Of a stretch of 64,000 nt of DNA, positions 49,231 through 57,924 are shown piece after piece (positions within the stretch are counted from its first letter, which is position 1; the number at the start of each line of letters is the position of its first letter). The notes beneath the pieces are model-generated. The model was not told the DNA's origin. It worked only from the letters and a program-made list of their open reading frames with translations, and did no database searches. Location of the stretch: contig CACHRP010000002.1 of assembly GCA_902582315.1 (NCBI GenBank), positions 62,001 to 126,000 on the forward strand. The letters are read 5' to 3'. The translations under genes and the position numbers were made by a program. This DNA is from an uncultured Pelagibacteraceae bacterium (GTDB lineage Bacteria > Pseudomonadota > Alphaproteobacteria > Pelagibacterales > Pelagibacteraceae).

Positions 49231-50346
49231 TTATTTATTTAAAACAATTTTCAAAAATTTTATATATTTGTTGACCTGACTTAATACCAAAAATCGTTTA
49301 AGTTTTTTATGCTCATTTCTTGTTGAGTTTAAAATGGCATCATAATTGTTAATAGCATTTATCATTAACTTACTTAGTTCTTTTGAGTCATTATGTTTGA
49401 CAAAATACTTATAATATTTTGATAATATATCTTCTGCACCACTGCATTTTGTACTTATACAGGGTAAACTATAATTAAGTGCATCTATTAAAGTATTAGG
49501 TAAACCTTCATACAGAGAAGGAAAAACTAATAATTTGCTTGTAGTATAATATTTCTCCATATTGCTTGACCAATCTTTAATTATTACATTTTTTTGTAAA
49601 TTTAATTTTTTGATTAATTTTTTTAATTTATTTTCGTCTGCACCGTGTCCTACTAGTAGTAATTTATAGTCTTTGTTATCTTTGATAAAAGTCTTAAAAG
49701 CTTTTATGGTTAAGGATTGATTTTTTTGTTTACAAAATCTTCCTACAGATAAAATAATTTTTTTTCTTTTTTTTTTTTTAAAACTAATAATTTTATGTAA
49801 ATACGGGTTAAATATTAAATTTATACTTTTAATATTAAAAGTAAGTTTTTCTAAAGATTTTTTTGATTTCAACGAGTTTGTAATTATTCCATTAGAAAAA
49901 AAGTAAAAAAAACTTTTTAAAAAAATAACTACATAAGCGGATACAAAATTATCAGCATATTTAGTTGCATCAATAGCATCCTCTGAATTTCTAATTACTA
50001 TTTTTTTAAAAAAAATTGTACAAAAAAAAAGTGGAATAATATGACTTTGAAATGAGAAGAACATAGTATTTTTATTTGAAGCTAATAATAACTTTATTAA
50101 TATGAATAAAGATCCAAAAAGAGAAGTTATTCTTCTAGATAAAAAATATCTTTCGGTACTTTTTACTCTAAAAACATTAATTTGACGTGATAAAAATTTT
50201 TTTTGATTTTTTATACTTATATTTGAAATTAAACTAATATTAATTTTTTTTTTTGCAGCGAGATTGGCAAAATTAATTAAATTAAAAGTTGCCCCTCCTT
50301 TTTCAAAAGATGGGTAATAGATGATGATATTTTTAAGTTTTTTCAT
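49231..50346 (-). CDS. glycosyltransferase, GT4-like
   Basis: Probable sugar transferase for a surface glycan. The 371 aa protein has an N-terminal Rossmann-like part beginning IIIYYPSFEKGGATFNLINF, and a C-terminal GT-B domain with ILSVGRFCKQKNQSLTIKAF. The nucleotide-sugar segment VFPSLYEGLPNTLIDALN follows, where the second acidic residue of the usual E-x7-E is Asp. Substrate unknown. It overlaps the upstream FkbM-type gene by four bases, forming a two-gene unit between tRNA-Asp and nuoA. The pair is accessory relative to the conserved neighbours and very rich in Lys/Phe/Ile codons. Confidence 0.85.
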   Translation of the reverse strand: MKKLKNIIIYYPSFEKGGATFNLINFANLAAKKKINISLISNISIKNQKKFLSRQINVFRVKSTERYFLSRRITSLFGSLFILIKLLLASNKNTMFFSFQSHIIPLFFCTIFFKKIVIRNSEDAIDATKYADNFVSAYVVIFLKSFFYFFSNGIITNSLKSKKSLEKLTFNIKSINLIFNPYLHKIISFKKKKRKKIILSVGRFCKQKNQSLTIKAFKTFIKDNKDYKLLLVGHGADENKLKKLIKKLNLQKNVIIKDWSSNMEKYYTTSKLLVFPSLYEGLPNTLIDALNYSLPCISTKCSGAEDILSKYYKYFVKHNDSKELSKLMINAINNYDAILNSTRNEHKKLKRFLVLSQVNKYIKFLKIVLNK

Positions 50347-51176
50347 TTATATTTCTTGGAAATATCTTTTCTTATAAAAACAAAATTTGATAAGTGTAAA
50401 ATATTATTTTCTGGCCTTGTTGGATCTATAAAAATCAGTTTTTTACCATGGGGTAAAATTTTAAAGATTTCATAATCATTTAATAATTTAGAAAATTCAA
50501 AGAGATTTACTTTTTTAAATAATTGATGCCAATTTATCTCAATTTGAATAAATTTTGGTGAGTTGAAATCTATAAATTTTTTAGCTCCCTGTATTACTTC
50601 ATATTCATGACCCTCGACATCTATTTTTACAAAGTCAACTTTGCTATTGTTATCAAAAAAGTTTAATGAGTCTATTTTTTTTATCATAACATCAAATACT
50701 TTAAGATTATCTTTTTCTATAAAAGATAATTTTTCCAAATTTTTTTCAAGAGATGCTTTTTCAGATATGTTATTAGCCGAGTAAATTTGTTTATCACCAT
50801 CTTCATTACCAAGAGCTATTTGTTCAATAAAAAATCTATCTTTGTATACCTCTTTTATTTTTTTTAGCTCCTCAAATGATTTTTCCATAGGTTCAAACGC
50901 ATAAACTTTTGCATTTGTCTCTTTAAGGAGTAGTTTTGAATAATTTCCTATGTTCGCACCAATATCTAAACATACTTTAATTTCTCCCGATATTATTTTT
51001 ATAAAATTCTCTTCTCCTGTTGCTCTAAAATTTCCATAATTTTTATATCCTTTAGCATGTAATGATAATGATAAAATTATATCATTGAAACACTGAAGAC
51101 TTTTTCTCCCAAAAATTAAAACATATAATCTCGAAAATATTTTCCAGATTTTAATTAAAAAATTTTTTTTACTCAT
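50343..51176 (-). CDS. FkbM-family SAM-dependent methyltransferase
   Basis: The 277 aa protein has the SAM-binding motif CLDIGANIGNYSKLLL followed by VYAFEPMEKSFEELKK. The FkbM signature VDFVKIDVEGHEYEVIQGAK and FIQIEINWHQ come later. Family members O-methylate sugars or other hydroxyls, often in surface polysaccharide clusters. Paired with the downstream glycosyltransferase, methylation of a surface glycan is the simplest inference. It starts 64 bases beyond the 3' end of tRNA-Asp. Confidence 0.85.
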   Translation of the reverse strand: MSKKNFLIKIWKIFSRLYVLIFGRKSLQCFNDIILSLSLHAKGYKNYGNFRATGEENFIKIISGEIKVCLDIGANIGNYSKLLLKETNAKVYAFEPMEKSFEELKKIKEVYKDRFFIEQIALGNEDGDKQIYSANNISEKASLEKNLEKLSFIEKDNLKVFDVMIKKIDSLNFFDNNSKVDFVKIDVEGHEYEVIQGAKKFIDFNSPKFIQIEINWHQLFKKVNLFEFSKLLNDYEIFKILPHGKKLIFIDPTRPENNILHLSNFVFIRKDISKKYK

Positions 51177-51239
51177 ATTTATAAGAACATAACATCTATA
51201 TTTTAAAATTATGGCATATTTATTGTTAAGACAAATTAA

Positions 51240-51316
51240 TGGCGGGAGTGACGGGACTCGAACCCGCAGCCTTCCGCGTGACAGGCGGATGCTCTAACCA
51301 ATTGAGCTACACCCCC
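51240..51316 (-). tRNA. tRNA-Asp (GTC)
   Basis: A complete 77-base cloverleaf reads on the minus strand: acceptor GGGGGTG pairs with CACTCCC (one G-U pair), D-arm GCTC/GAGC, anticodon stem TCCGC/GCGGA with loop CTGTCAC (anticodon GTC). The T-arm is GCGGG-TTCGAGT-CCCGT. CCA is encoded at 51240-51242. It follows tRNA-Val by four bases, and its 3' end faces the FkbM/glycosyltransferase pair. Confidence 0.97.
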
Positions 51317-51320
51317 ATTT

Positions 51321-51396
51321 TGGTGGGCAGTAAAGGACTCGAACCTTTGACCCCCTCGGTGTAAACGAGATGCTCTACCAACTGAGCTAACCGCCC
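51321..51396 (-). tRNA. tRNA-Val (TAC)
   Basis: A 76-base cloverleaf on the minus strand: acceptor GGGCGGT opposite ACTGCCC, anticodon stem TCTCG/CGAGG (one G-T pair) with loop TTTACAC (anticodon TAC). The T-arm has AAAGG-TTCGAGT-CCTTT, and CCA is encoded. Together with tRNA-Asp it forms the Val-Asp pair usually found between lon/hupB and nuoA in Alphaproteobacteria. Confidence 0.97.
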
Positions 51397-51445
51397 AAAA
51401 TGTTTGGTACTAATACAACAAGGTTAAATTAAAGTAAATTATTAA

Positions 51446-53833
51446 TTACTGAATACTGGCTTGAGATTCGTCTTTTTTCTTTTCAGAAGAAATTTTTTCT
51501 ACCTCTACCCACTCAACAGGTTTTAATTGTTTGGTTAAAGCAATTTTCAAAACATCTTCTACAATTTCAACTGTAGTGATTTTTATATCCTCTTTCACTT
51601 TTTTTGGTATGTCGGTAAGATCTTTTTCATTTTCTTTCGGTATTAAAACTTCTTTTATACCCGCTCTATGAGCAGCTAATAATTTCTCTTTTAAACCACC
51701 AATTGGGAGAACTTGTCCGGTTATTGTTACTTCACCTGTCATAGCAAGATCTCTTCTTACTGGTATTTTAGTTATTGAAGAAACAATAGATGTAACCATA
51801 GCAATTCCAGCTGATGGACCATCTTTCGGAGTTGCTCCTTCAGGTACATGGATATGAAAATCTTTTTTCTCAAAGATAGGTGGAATAATCCCAAATTCTA
51901 AACTTTTAGATCTTACGTAAGATTTAGCAGCTTTTACAGACTCTTGCATTACGTCCCCTAGCTTACCAGTAATTTGCATTCTGCCTTTACCTGGCATATT
52001 TACAGTCTCAATTTTTAAAATTTCACCACCAAATTCTGTCCATGCTAAACCTGTCACTATTCCAATTTTGTCATTATTTTCTAATTCGCCGAACTTGAAT
52101 TTTTTAATTCCTAAAAAATCACTAATATTATCCTTATTAATTTTTACTGTTGTTTCCTCTGAAGAAACAATTTTTTTGACTACTTTTCTTGAAACTTTAA
52201 AAATCTCTCTCTCTAAATTTCTTACTCCAGATTCTCGTGTATAATTTCTTATGATTTGCTTCAATGTTCCATCTGAGATATCCATTTCTCCTTTTTTAAC
52301 ACCATTTTCTTTGATAGCTTTAGGTAATAGAAACTTATCAGCAATATTAATTTTCTCATCTTCTGTATAGCCAGGGATTCTAATTACTTCCATCCTATCA
52401 AGTAAAGGCGGTAGTATATTTAAAGTGTTTGCTGTAGTAACGAACATCACATCAGATAGATCGTAATCTACCTCTAAATAATGATCATTAAATGTAGTAT
52501 TTTGTTCTGGATCTAAAGCTTCAAGTAAAGCTGATGATGGATCTCCTCTATAATCATTACCAATTTTGTCAATTTCATCTAAAAGAAATAATGGATTCTT
52601 TGTGCCAGCTTTTTTCATCATTTGAATTATTTTTCCTGGTAACGAACCTATGTATGTTCTTCTGTGACCTCTTACTTCTGCTTCATCTCTTATTCCACCT
52701 AGAGAAATTCTAACAAATTGTCTGTTAGTTGCTTTAGCTATTGACTTACCTAAAGATGTCTTTCCAACACCCGGGGGTCCCACTAAACATAAAATTGGGC
52801 CTTTTATTTTTTCCATTCTCTTTTGAACAGCTAAAAACTCTACAATTCTCTCTTTTACTTTATCCAAACCAAAATGATCTTCATCTAAAATTTTTAATGC
52901 TTTGTCCAAATCAATGTCAACTTTATCCTTTTTATGCCAAGGCAAATCTATCATCCAGTCTAAATAATTCCTTACAACCGTTGCTTCAGCTGACATGGGA
53001 CTCATACTTCTAAGCTTTTTAAGCTCTGACATGCATTTTTTTTGGACTTCTTTAGGCATTTTCGCTTTCAGTATTGCCTTGTTTAAATTTGAGGTTTCAT
53101 CCTTTCCGTCTTCAATCTCTCCTAACTCTTTCTGGATAGCTTTCAATTGTTCGTTAAGATAATATTCTCTTTGAGTTTTCTCCATTTGAGTTTTAACTCT
53201 ACCTCTAATCCTTTTTTCTACTCCAATTATACTTGTTTCATTATCCATAATTTTAATCACGGCATTTAATCTTTTTTTGATATCAGCTGTCTCAAATATT
53301 TGTTGTTTTTCTGAAATCGTAATATTTAGATGAGAAGCAATATTATCAGCTATTTTTGATGGTTCCTTAAGGTCTTTAATACTTGTGATTGTTTCATTTG
53401 AAATTTTTTTATTAATAGAAGATAGTTTTTCTAATCTTTTTAATGCTGTTCCGGCTAATGCGTTTAAATCATCACTCTTTTCATCAATATCGTTGAAATA
53501 TTCGAAACTGCAATTTATAAATTTATCTTCATCTTTAAAATCTGTAATTTTTACTCTTCTATTTCCCTCTACTAACACTTTTACAGTTCCATCTGGCAAT
53601 TTTAGTAGTTGCAAAATATTACTCTCACATCCATATGAAAAAATATCATTTTTCTTTGGATCGTCTACTTCTGAATTTTTTTGAGTAACTAATATAATTT
53701 TTTTATCACTTTGCATCACTTCATTAAGTGCAGAAATTGATTTATCTCTGCCAACAAACAGTGGTATTACCATACTTGGGAATACAACTATGTCTCTTAA
53801 TGGCAATAATGGTAGATTTCGTTTAATTTCCAT
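51446..53833 (-). CDS. lon: ATP-dependent protease La
   Basis: Cytoplasmic AAA+ serine protease for damaged and regulatory proteins. The 795 aa product (E. coli 784 aa) has the N-terminal LON substrate domain ([20 protein letters not shown]). The AAA+ module carries Walker [14 protein letters not shown] and Walker [13 protein letters not shown]. The protease domain has the Ser/Lys dyad in [11 protein letters not shown] and [16 protein letters not shown]. It follows clpX by 61 bases. hupB, common downstream in this order, is absent; tRNA-Val follows instead. Confidence 0.98.
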   Translation of the reverse strand: MEIKRNLPLLPLRDIVVFPSMVIPLFVGRDKSISALNEVMQSDKKIILVTQKNSEVDDPKKNDIFSYGCESNILQLLKLPDGTVKVLVEGNRRVKITDFKDEDKFINCSFEYFNDIDEKSDDLNALAGTALKRLEKLSSINKKISNETITSIKDLKEPSKIADNIASHLNITISEKQQIFETADIKKRLNAVIKIMDNETSIIGVEKRIRGRVKTQMEKTQREYYLNEQLKAIQKELGEIEDGKDETSNLNKAILKAKMPKEVQKKCMSELKKLRSMSPMSAEATVVRNYLDWMIDLPWHKKDKVDIDLDKALKILDEDHFGLDKVKERIVEFLAVQKRMEKIKGPILCLVGPPGVGKTSLGKSIAKATNRQFVRISLGGIRDEAEVRGHRRTYIGSLPGKIIQMMKKAGTKNPLFLLDEIDKIGNDYRGDPSSALLEALDPEQNTTFNDHYLEVDYDLSDVMFVTTANTLNILPPLLDRMEVIRIPGYTEDEKINIADKFLLPKAIKENGVKKGEMDISDGTLKQIIRNYTRESGVRNLEREIFKVSRKVVKKIVSSEETTVKINKDNISDFLGIKKFKFGELENNDKIGIVTGLAWTEFGGEILKIETVNMPGKGRMQITGKLGDVMQESVKAAKSYVRSKSLEFGIIPPIFEKKDFHIHVPEGATPKDGPSAGIAMVTSIVSSITKIPVRRDLAMTGEVTITGQVLPIGGLKEKLLAAHRAGIKEVLIPKENEKDLTDIPKKVKEDIKITTVEIVEDVLKIALTKQLKPVEWVEVEKISSEKKKDESQASIQ

Positions 53834-53847
53834 ACTATTAATATGGA
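53829..53847 (-). promoter_or_regulatory. inverted repeat covering the lon start codon
   Basis: TCCATA (53829-53834) and TATGGA (53842-53847) form a perfect six-base inverted repeat with a seven-base spacer. In the lon transcript the start codon would lie inside the 3' arm of the hairpin. Whether it folds in the cell is unknown; six mainly A-U pairs are weak. Confidence 0.35.
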
Positions 53848-53894
53848 TATAATTATAAATATTGCAATAGATATTTAGAGTTTATTATATATAG

Positions 53895-55166
53895 CTAGGC
53901 CGCTGTTGTTTTTGTGTTTTTATTTTTACTTTGTGCATTTTTTGAATGTACAATAATTGGTTGCGAAAGCCCTTTGGCCGCACCCGAATCTACTATAACT
54001 TCATCAACATTTTCTAAACTAGGTAATTCAAACATGGTTTTTAATAATATGTTTTCAAGTATCGATCTCAAACCTCTTGCACCAGTTTTTTTTGAAATTG
54101 CTTTTAATGCAATCTCTTTGGTTGCATTCTCTTTAAAAATTAATTTTGCTCCCTCTAGTTTAAATAACTCTTGGTATTGTTTGATTAAAGAATTTTTTGG
54201 CTCTTGTAGAATTTTGATTAATGATTTTTCGTCTAAATCCTCTAGCGTAGCTATAATCGGAAGCCTTCCAATGAATTCTGGTATTAAGCCATATTTAAGT
54301 AGATCTTCCGGCTCCAAAGTTTTCATTAATTCTCCAGTTTTTTTCTCATCGATACTTTTAACTTCAGCTCCGAAACCAATAGCTGTACCTTTGTCTCTTT
54401 GTGAAATTATTTTATCTAATCCAGCAAAAGCCCCACCACATACAAATAAAATATTTGTTGTATCTACCTGTAAAAATTCTTGTTGTGGATGTTTTCGACC
54501 TCCTTGTGGAGGAACACTTGCAATAGTGCCTTCCATTATTTTTAACAAAGCTTGTTGTACTCCTTCTCCAGACACATCACGTGTAATTGAAGGGTTTTCA
54601 GACTTTCTACTAATTTTATCAACTTCGTCTATATAGACTATTCCTCTCTGAGCCTTTTCTACATTATAGTCAGCTGCTTGTAATAATTTTAAAATAATAT
54701 TTTCTACATCTTCACCAACATACCCCGCCTCTGTTAGAGTTGTAGCATCAGCCATAGTAAAAGGTACATCTAAAATTCTTGCAAGTGTTTGTGCTAGAAG
54801 AGTTTTTCCACAACCTGTAGGACCCACCAATAAAATATTTGATTTAGCTAATTCTACGTTTTTATTTGTTTTAGACTCATAATTTAATCTTTTATAATGA
54901 TTATGAACCGCAACAGATAAAACTTCCTTTGCATGTTTCTGACCAATTACGTAGTCATCTAATATCGAACATATTTCCTTAGGTGAAGGCAAGCCGTCTT
55001 GATGCTTAACTAAAGTATCCTTACTTTCCTCTTTAATTATGTCCATGCATAATTCAACACACTCATCACAAATAAAAACTGTTGGGCCTGCAATAAGTTT
55101 TCTTACTTCATGCTGACTCTTTCCGCAGAAAGAACAGTAAAGAATATTTTTATTATTTGAACTCAT
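53895..55166 (-). CDS. clpX: ATP-dependent Clp protease ATP-binding subunit ClpX
   Basis: AAA+ unfoldase that feeds substrates to ClpP. The 423 aa product has the N-terminal zinc-binding domain with four Cys (CSFCGKS and [10 protein letters not shown]). Walker A is [14 protein letters not shown], Walker B is [10 protein letters not shown], and the pore loop is GYVGEDVE. The ClpP-docking IGF loop is represented by [10 protein letters not shown], followed by the sensor-2 region KTGARGLRS. Length equals E. coli (424 aa). A 93-base gap separates it from clpP and carries a palindrome next to a TATATA box. Confidence 0.98.
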   Translation of the reverse strand: MSSNNKNILYCSFCGKSQHEVRKLIAGPTVFICDECVELCMDIIKEESKDTLVKHQDGLPSPKEICSILDDYVIGQKHAKEVLSVAVHNHYKRLNYESKTNKNVELAKSNILLVGPTGCGKTLLAQTLARILDVPFTMADATTLTEAGYVGEDVENIILKLLQAADYNVEKAQRGIVYIDEVDKISRKSENPSITRDVSGEGVQQALLKIMEGTIASVPPQGGRKHPQQEFLQVDTTNILFVCGGAFAGLDKIISQRDKGTAIGFGAEVKSIDEKKTGELMKTLEPEDLLKYGLIPEFIGRLPIIATLEDLDEKSLIKILQEPKNSLIKQYQELFKLEGAKLIFKENATKEIALKAISKKTGARGLRSILENILLKTMFELPSLENVDEVIVDSGAAKGLSQPIIVHSKNAQSKNKNTKTTAA

Positions 55167-55174
55167 AAATTATT

Positions 55175-55195
55175 TATAAAACGAATCGATTTATA
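55175..55195 (-). promoter_or_regulatory. palindromic operator-like site upstream of clpX
   Basis: A 21-base palindrome with one mismatched pair: outer arms TATAAA/TTTATA around the core CGAATCG. It ends nine bases before the clpX ATG and overlaps a TATATA box at 55192-55197 reading toward clpX. The same core occurs in the palindrome at the clpP start. It could be a repressor site or, in RNA, a small hairpin; no known regulator is identified. Confidence 0.5.
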
Positions 55196-55259
55196 TACTT
55201 TATTACAATTAAGTTTAAATAATCAAGTATAGGTTGATCTAATTACTAGATATTGTGAA

Positions 55260-55868
55260 TTAATCTCTTTTTTCTACAACTTTATCTATTAGACCAAAGT
55301 CTTTAGCTTGAAGGGGTGTCATAAAATTATCTCGTTCAAGGGCAGATTTAATTTCATCCACAGATTTACCTGTATGCTTTGAATAAATTTCATTTAATCT
55401 TTTTTTTAATGATAATACCTCATTTGCATGTATCTCTATATCTGTTGCCTGTCCTTGAAATCCAGCAGATGGTTGGTGAACCATTACTCTTGCATTTGGT
55501 AAAGAGAATCTTTTTCCTTTAGTCCCAGCTGCTAATAAAAATGAACCCATTGATGCAGCTTGTCCTATGCATAAAGTTGAAACGTCGGGTTTAATAAATT
55601 GCATTGTATCATAAATTCCTAGACCTGCTGTAACGAGTCCACCTGGGCTATTTATATAAAAAAATATATCTTTTTTTGGATTTTCAGACTCCAAGAAAAG
55701 AAGTTGTGCAGTTGCGAGCGACGCGACCTGATCGTTTATAGGTCCAGTTAGAAAAACGATCCTCTCTTTAAGTAATCTTGAATAAATATCATACGCACGC
55801 TCACCACGGCTAGATTGTTCTACCACCATTGGTATTAATGTATTCATATGTTCGTTTATTTTATTCAT
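55260..55868 (-). CDS. clpP: ATP-dependent Clp protease proteolytic subunit ClpP
   Basis: Serine protease forming the tetradecameric barrel used with ClpX. The 202 aa product has [33 protein letters not shown], the nucleophile Ser in [13 protein letters not shown], the His in [13 protein letters not shown], and the Asp near AKDFGLID. Two starts are possible: the ATG at 55868, or the one at 55847 ([11 protein letters not shown]), which matches the usual mature N terminus. Choosing the second would place the upstream palindrome at a normal operator distance. Confidence 0.97.
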   Translation of the reverse strand: MNKINEHMNTLIPMVVEQSSRGERAYDIYSRLLKERIVFLTGPINDQVASLATAQLLFLESENPKKDIFFYINSPGGLVTAGLGIYDTMQFIKPDVSTLCIGQAASMGSFLLAAGTKGKRFSLPNARVMVHQPSAGFQGQATDIEIHANEVLSLKKRLNEIYSKHTGKSVDEIKSALERDNFMTPLQAKDFGLIDKVVEKRD

Positions 55869-55884
55869 ATAACGATTCGTTATA
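55868..55884 (-). promoter_or_regulatory. perfect 17-base palindrome at the clpP start
   Basis: On the minus strand TATAACG-AAT-CGTTATA is a perfect palindrome with core CGAATCG, shared with the clpX site. Its last base is the A of the first clpP ATG. A TATAAG box at 55885-55890 directly abuts it on the upstream side, the geometry of a repressor operator at the transcription start. The centre GAATC is also a GANTC methylation target in Alphaproteobacteria with CcrM. Confidence 0.55.
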
Positions 55885-55900
55885 CTTATACAACTTGTGA

Positions 55901-57334
55901 TTACTTTTTGCTAACTTTTTTTGCTTTGGCTGGCTTCTTACTAACAGATTTTGTTTTTTTCTTTGTTTGTTTTTTTTCAATTGGTGCATCATTCTCTTTA
56001 TCTAGAACAATATCGTTACTATCACGGCTCTGAGCTTTAATTTGCTTTTCATTTTCTACTTTTAAAATCTTTTCAGCTTCTTCTTTATTAATTGTTTTTT
56101 TGTTAGTTTTTGCTTTCAATTTTATAGCCTCAATAATTTTCTCCTCATAAATATTTCCTCGTAAACTCGCAACCGCTGACGGGTTTTTCTGATAATAATC
56201 CATTAAAAACTTTTCTTGACCTGGCATCATTCTTAATTGTTTCTGTATTTCAGATTGAATTTCATTTTCTTCAATTTTGATTTTATTTGCTTCTCCAAAT
56301 TCATTAAGCACCAACCCAACTTTTATTCTTTGTATTGCTTTTTTTTCGAATTCTTTGCTCTTTTTTTTTACTTCATCTTCTTTTAAGCCCTCAGTAATTA
56401 TTTTTAATTCTTGATCCACTAAATTTTGAGGTATTTCACTTACCTTATATTTTTCAATTTGATCAAGGATTTGTTTTTTGGAAAGCATATTAAGAGAGTT
56501 CTTGTATTCTTGATTAATTTGTTTCTCTAACAGAGATTTAAGATCATTTAAATCTTTTGCACCTAAATTTTTAGCAAATTCATCATTAATAGAAACTTTT
56601 TCAGGATTTTTTATGAATAATATTTTGCATAAAAATTCAGCATTTTTATTTGCAACATTCTTTTCAGGAAAGTTTTCTGGTAATTTGATCAGAATTTTTT
56701 TTTCGTCATTTTTTTTTACACCAATTAACTGTTTGTCAAACCCTTTAATAAATAAGTCTTTACCAAGTTCTAATTGTGTATTTTTTCCCTCATTACCTTT
56801 AAAATTTTTTCCATCTACAGTAGCTGTATAATCAAATGATACTAAATCACCATTTTTTGAGATAGCATTTTCATTTTCCTTAAAATTTTTTTGATTTTTT
56901 GCAATATCTTCTATTCTTTTATCAATTTCTTTTTTATCAATAGTTACTTCGTACTCATCAACTTTAATATTCTCTATTTGTTTTAAATCTATTTTTGGAA
57001 GTTCTGTAACTGAAATTATATATTCTAAATCCTTATCTTCACCATAAGTTTTTAGATCTATTTTTGGCTGTCCTGCAGGTTTGATTTTGTTATCACTTAA
57101 CGCCTTGGTACTTGTTTCTTTAAGAACTTTATCCAATACTTCACCAAATATAGCTTTTCCAAATTGTCTTTTTAATACTTCTTTTGGAACTTTCCCTGGT
57201 CTAAATCCTTTCAGTTGAACAGTTTTTGAAACCTCTTCATATCTTTCATTCAAATGATTATCTATAATTTCCTTTTCAACAAAGATCTTTAAATCTTTAC
57301 TTAAACCCTTTTTATTTTGAACTGTAACTTTCAT
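55901..57334 (-). CDS. tig: trigger factor
   Basis: Ribosome-bound chaperone and prolyl isomerase that meets nascent chains. The 477 aa product has the ribosome-binding domain with [19 protein letters not shown] (about 43-61). An FKBP-like domain spans about 150-240 ([32 protein letters not shown]), followed by a helical C-terminal chaperone domain. It is longer than E. coli trigger factor (432 aa) because of a Lys-rich low-complexity tail over roughly the last 30 residues. The start codon lies only ten bases after the 3' end of tRNA-Leu. Confidence 0.96.
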   Translation of the reverse strand: MKVTVQNKKGLSKDLKIFVEKEIIDNHLNERYEEVSKTVQLKGFRPGKVPKEVLKRQFGKAIFGEVLDKVLKETSTKALSDNKIKPAGQPKIDLKTYGEDKDLEYIISVTELPKIDLKQIENIKVDEYEVTIDKKEIDKRIEDIAKNQKNFKENENAISKNGDLVSFDYTATVDGKNFKGNEGKNTQLELGKDLFIKGFDKQLIGVKKNDEKKILIKLPENFPEKNVANKNAEFLCKILFIKNPEKVSINDEFAKNLGAKDLNDLKSLLEKQINQEYKNSLNMLSKKQILDQIEKYKVSEIPQNLVDQELKIITEGLKEDEVKKKSKEFEKKAIQRIKVGLVLNEFGEANKIKIEENEIQSEIQKQLRMMPGQEKFLMDYYQKNPSAVASLRGNIYEEKIIEAIKLKAKTNKKTINKEEAEKILKVENEKQIKAQSRDSNDIVLDKENDAPIEKKQTKKKTKSVSKKPAKAKKVSKK

Positions 57335-57344
57335 AATATTATAA

Positions 57345-57429
57345 TGGTAGGCGAGAAAGGACTCGAACCTTCACATGTTGCCATATTGGTTCCTAAGACC
57401 AACGCGTCTACCAATTCCGCCACTCGCCC
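57345..57429 (-). tRNA. tRNA-Leu (TAG)
   Basis: An 85-base class II tRNA on the minus strand: acceptor GGGCGAG opposite CTCGCCT, anticodon stem TTGGT/ACCAA with loop CTTAGGA (anticodon TAG). A long variable arm and T-arm GAAGG-TTCGAGT-CCTTT follow, with CCA encoded at 57345-57347. The tig start codon follows ten bases later, so the two are probably cotranscribed and separated by tRNA processing. Confidence 0.96.
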
Positions 57430-57511
57430 GAATTATTGCTGCTTTATATATTATAGAACTAATTTGTCCAATCCGAATATTTGTGTAAAAGTATCTAAAT
57501 TTAAAAAAAAT

Positions 57512-57760
57512 ATGATTATTTCACCTTGTATTAGTATTTGTAAAACAGATCCTGTGAGTGGATTATGTTATGGTTGTGCTAGAAATAATGAAGAAAAAAG
57601 AATTTGGAAAGATGAGAACACTACTGATGAATGGAAAATCAAAAATTTAGAAGAAATAAAAAGTAGACTATCAGGCTGGCAGCTTGAAAGCTTCAAACAA
57701 TCTTATAACAACAAAATTAAAGAAGGAATTTCTTTATTTAAGAAAGTGCAAAAAAAATGA
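57512..57760 (+). CDS. DUF1289 domain protein
   Basis: An 82 aa protein starting at ATG 57512 (MIISPCISIC). It has four cysteines in the pattern C-x3-C-x8-C-x2-C (CISIC and LCYGC), the small metal-binding-looking motif of DUF1289, followed by RNNEEKRIW and a Trp-containing helical part. Function is not known for the family. An open frame extends upstream to 57317 but only across the tRNA-Leu gene on the other strand, so the ATG at 57512 is preferred. Its stop overlaps the next small ORF (ATGA). Confidence 0.85.
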   Translation: MIISPCISICKTDPVSGLCYGCARNNEEKRIWKDENTTDEWKIKNLEEIKSRLSGWQLESFKQSYNNKIKEGISLFKKVQKK

Positions 57761-57924
57761 AGCTTATGAATATAGTAGTAATAATTTATATTATTGGAAT
57801 AATCATCGGTGCAATTTTTTTTAACTTGTGGGGTACTGGAAATCTTATCAAACCATTGATAGCTTTGTTATGGACAGCTCTCTTTCTTATCGCAATTGTT
57901 TATGTCGATAGAAAATCTGAATAA
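57757..57924 (+). CDS. small two-helix membrane protein
   Basis: A 55 aa frame starts in an ATGA overlap with the DUF1289 gene. It has two hydrophobic helices (about residues 5-23 and 32-50) separated by NLWGTGNLIKP, and ends VDRKSE. Its last 23 bases overlap the start of the uracil-DNA glycosylase gene. Tight coupling on both sides and a helical hydrophobic pattern support a real gene; no family is recognised. Confidence 0.6.
   Translation: MKLMNIVVIIYIIGIIIGAIFFNLWGTGNLIKPLIALLWTALFLIAIVYVDRKSE

Noticed and set aside
53914-54636. 240-codon open frame on the plus strand
   Set aside because: It is antisense to clpX, whose motifs are complete. The frame is Ser/Pro/Phe-rich, as expected for the shadow of a real AT-rich gene.
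57317-57511. N-terminal extension of the DUF1289 frame
   Set aside because: It runs across the tRNA-Leu gene on the opposite strand and shows no protein-like conservation. The ATG at 57512 gives a standard DUF1289 start.
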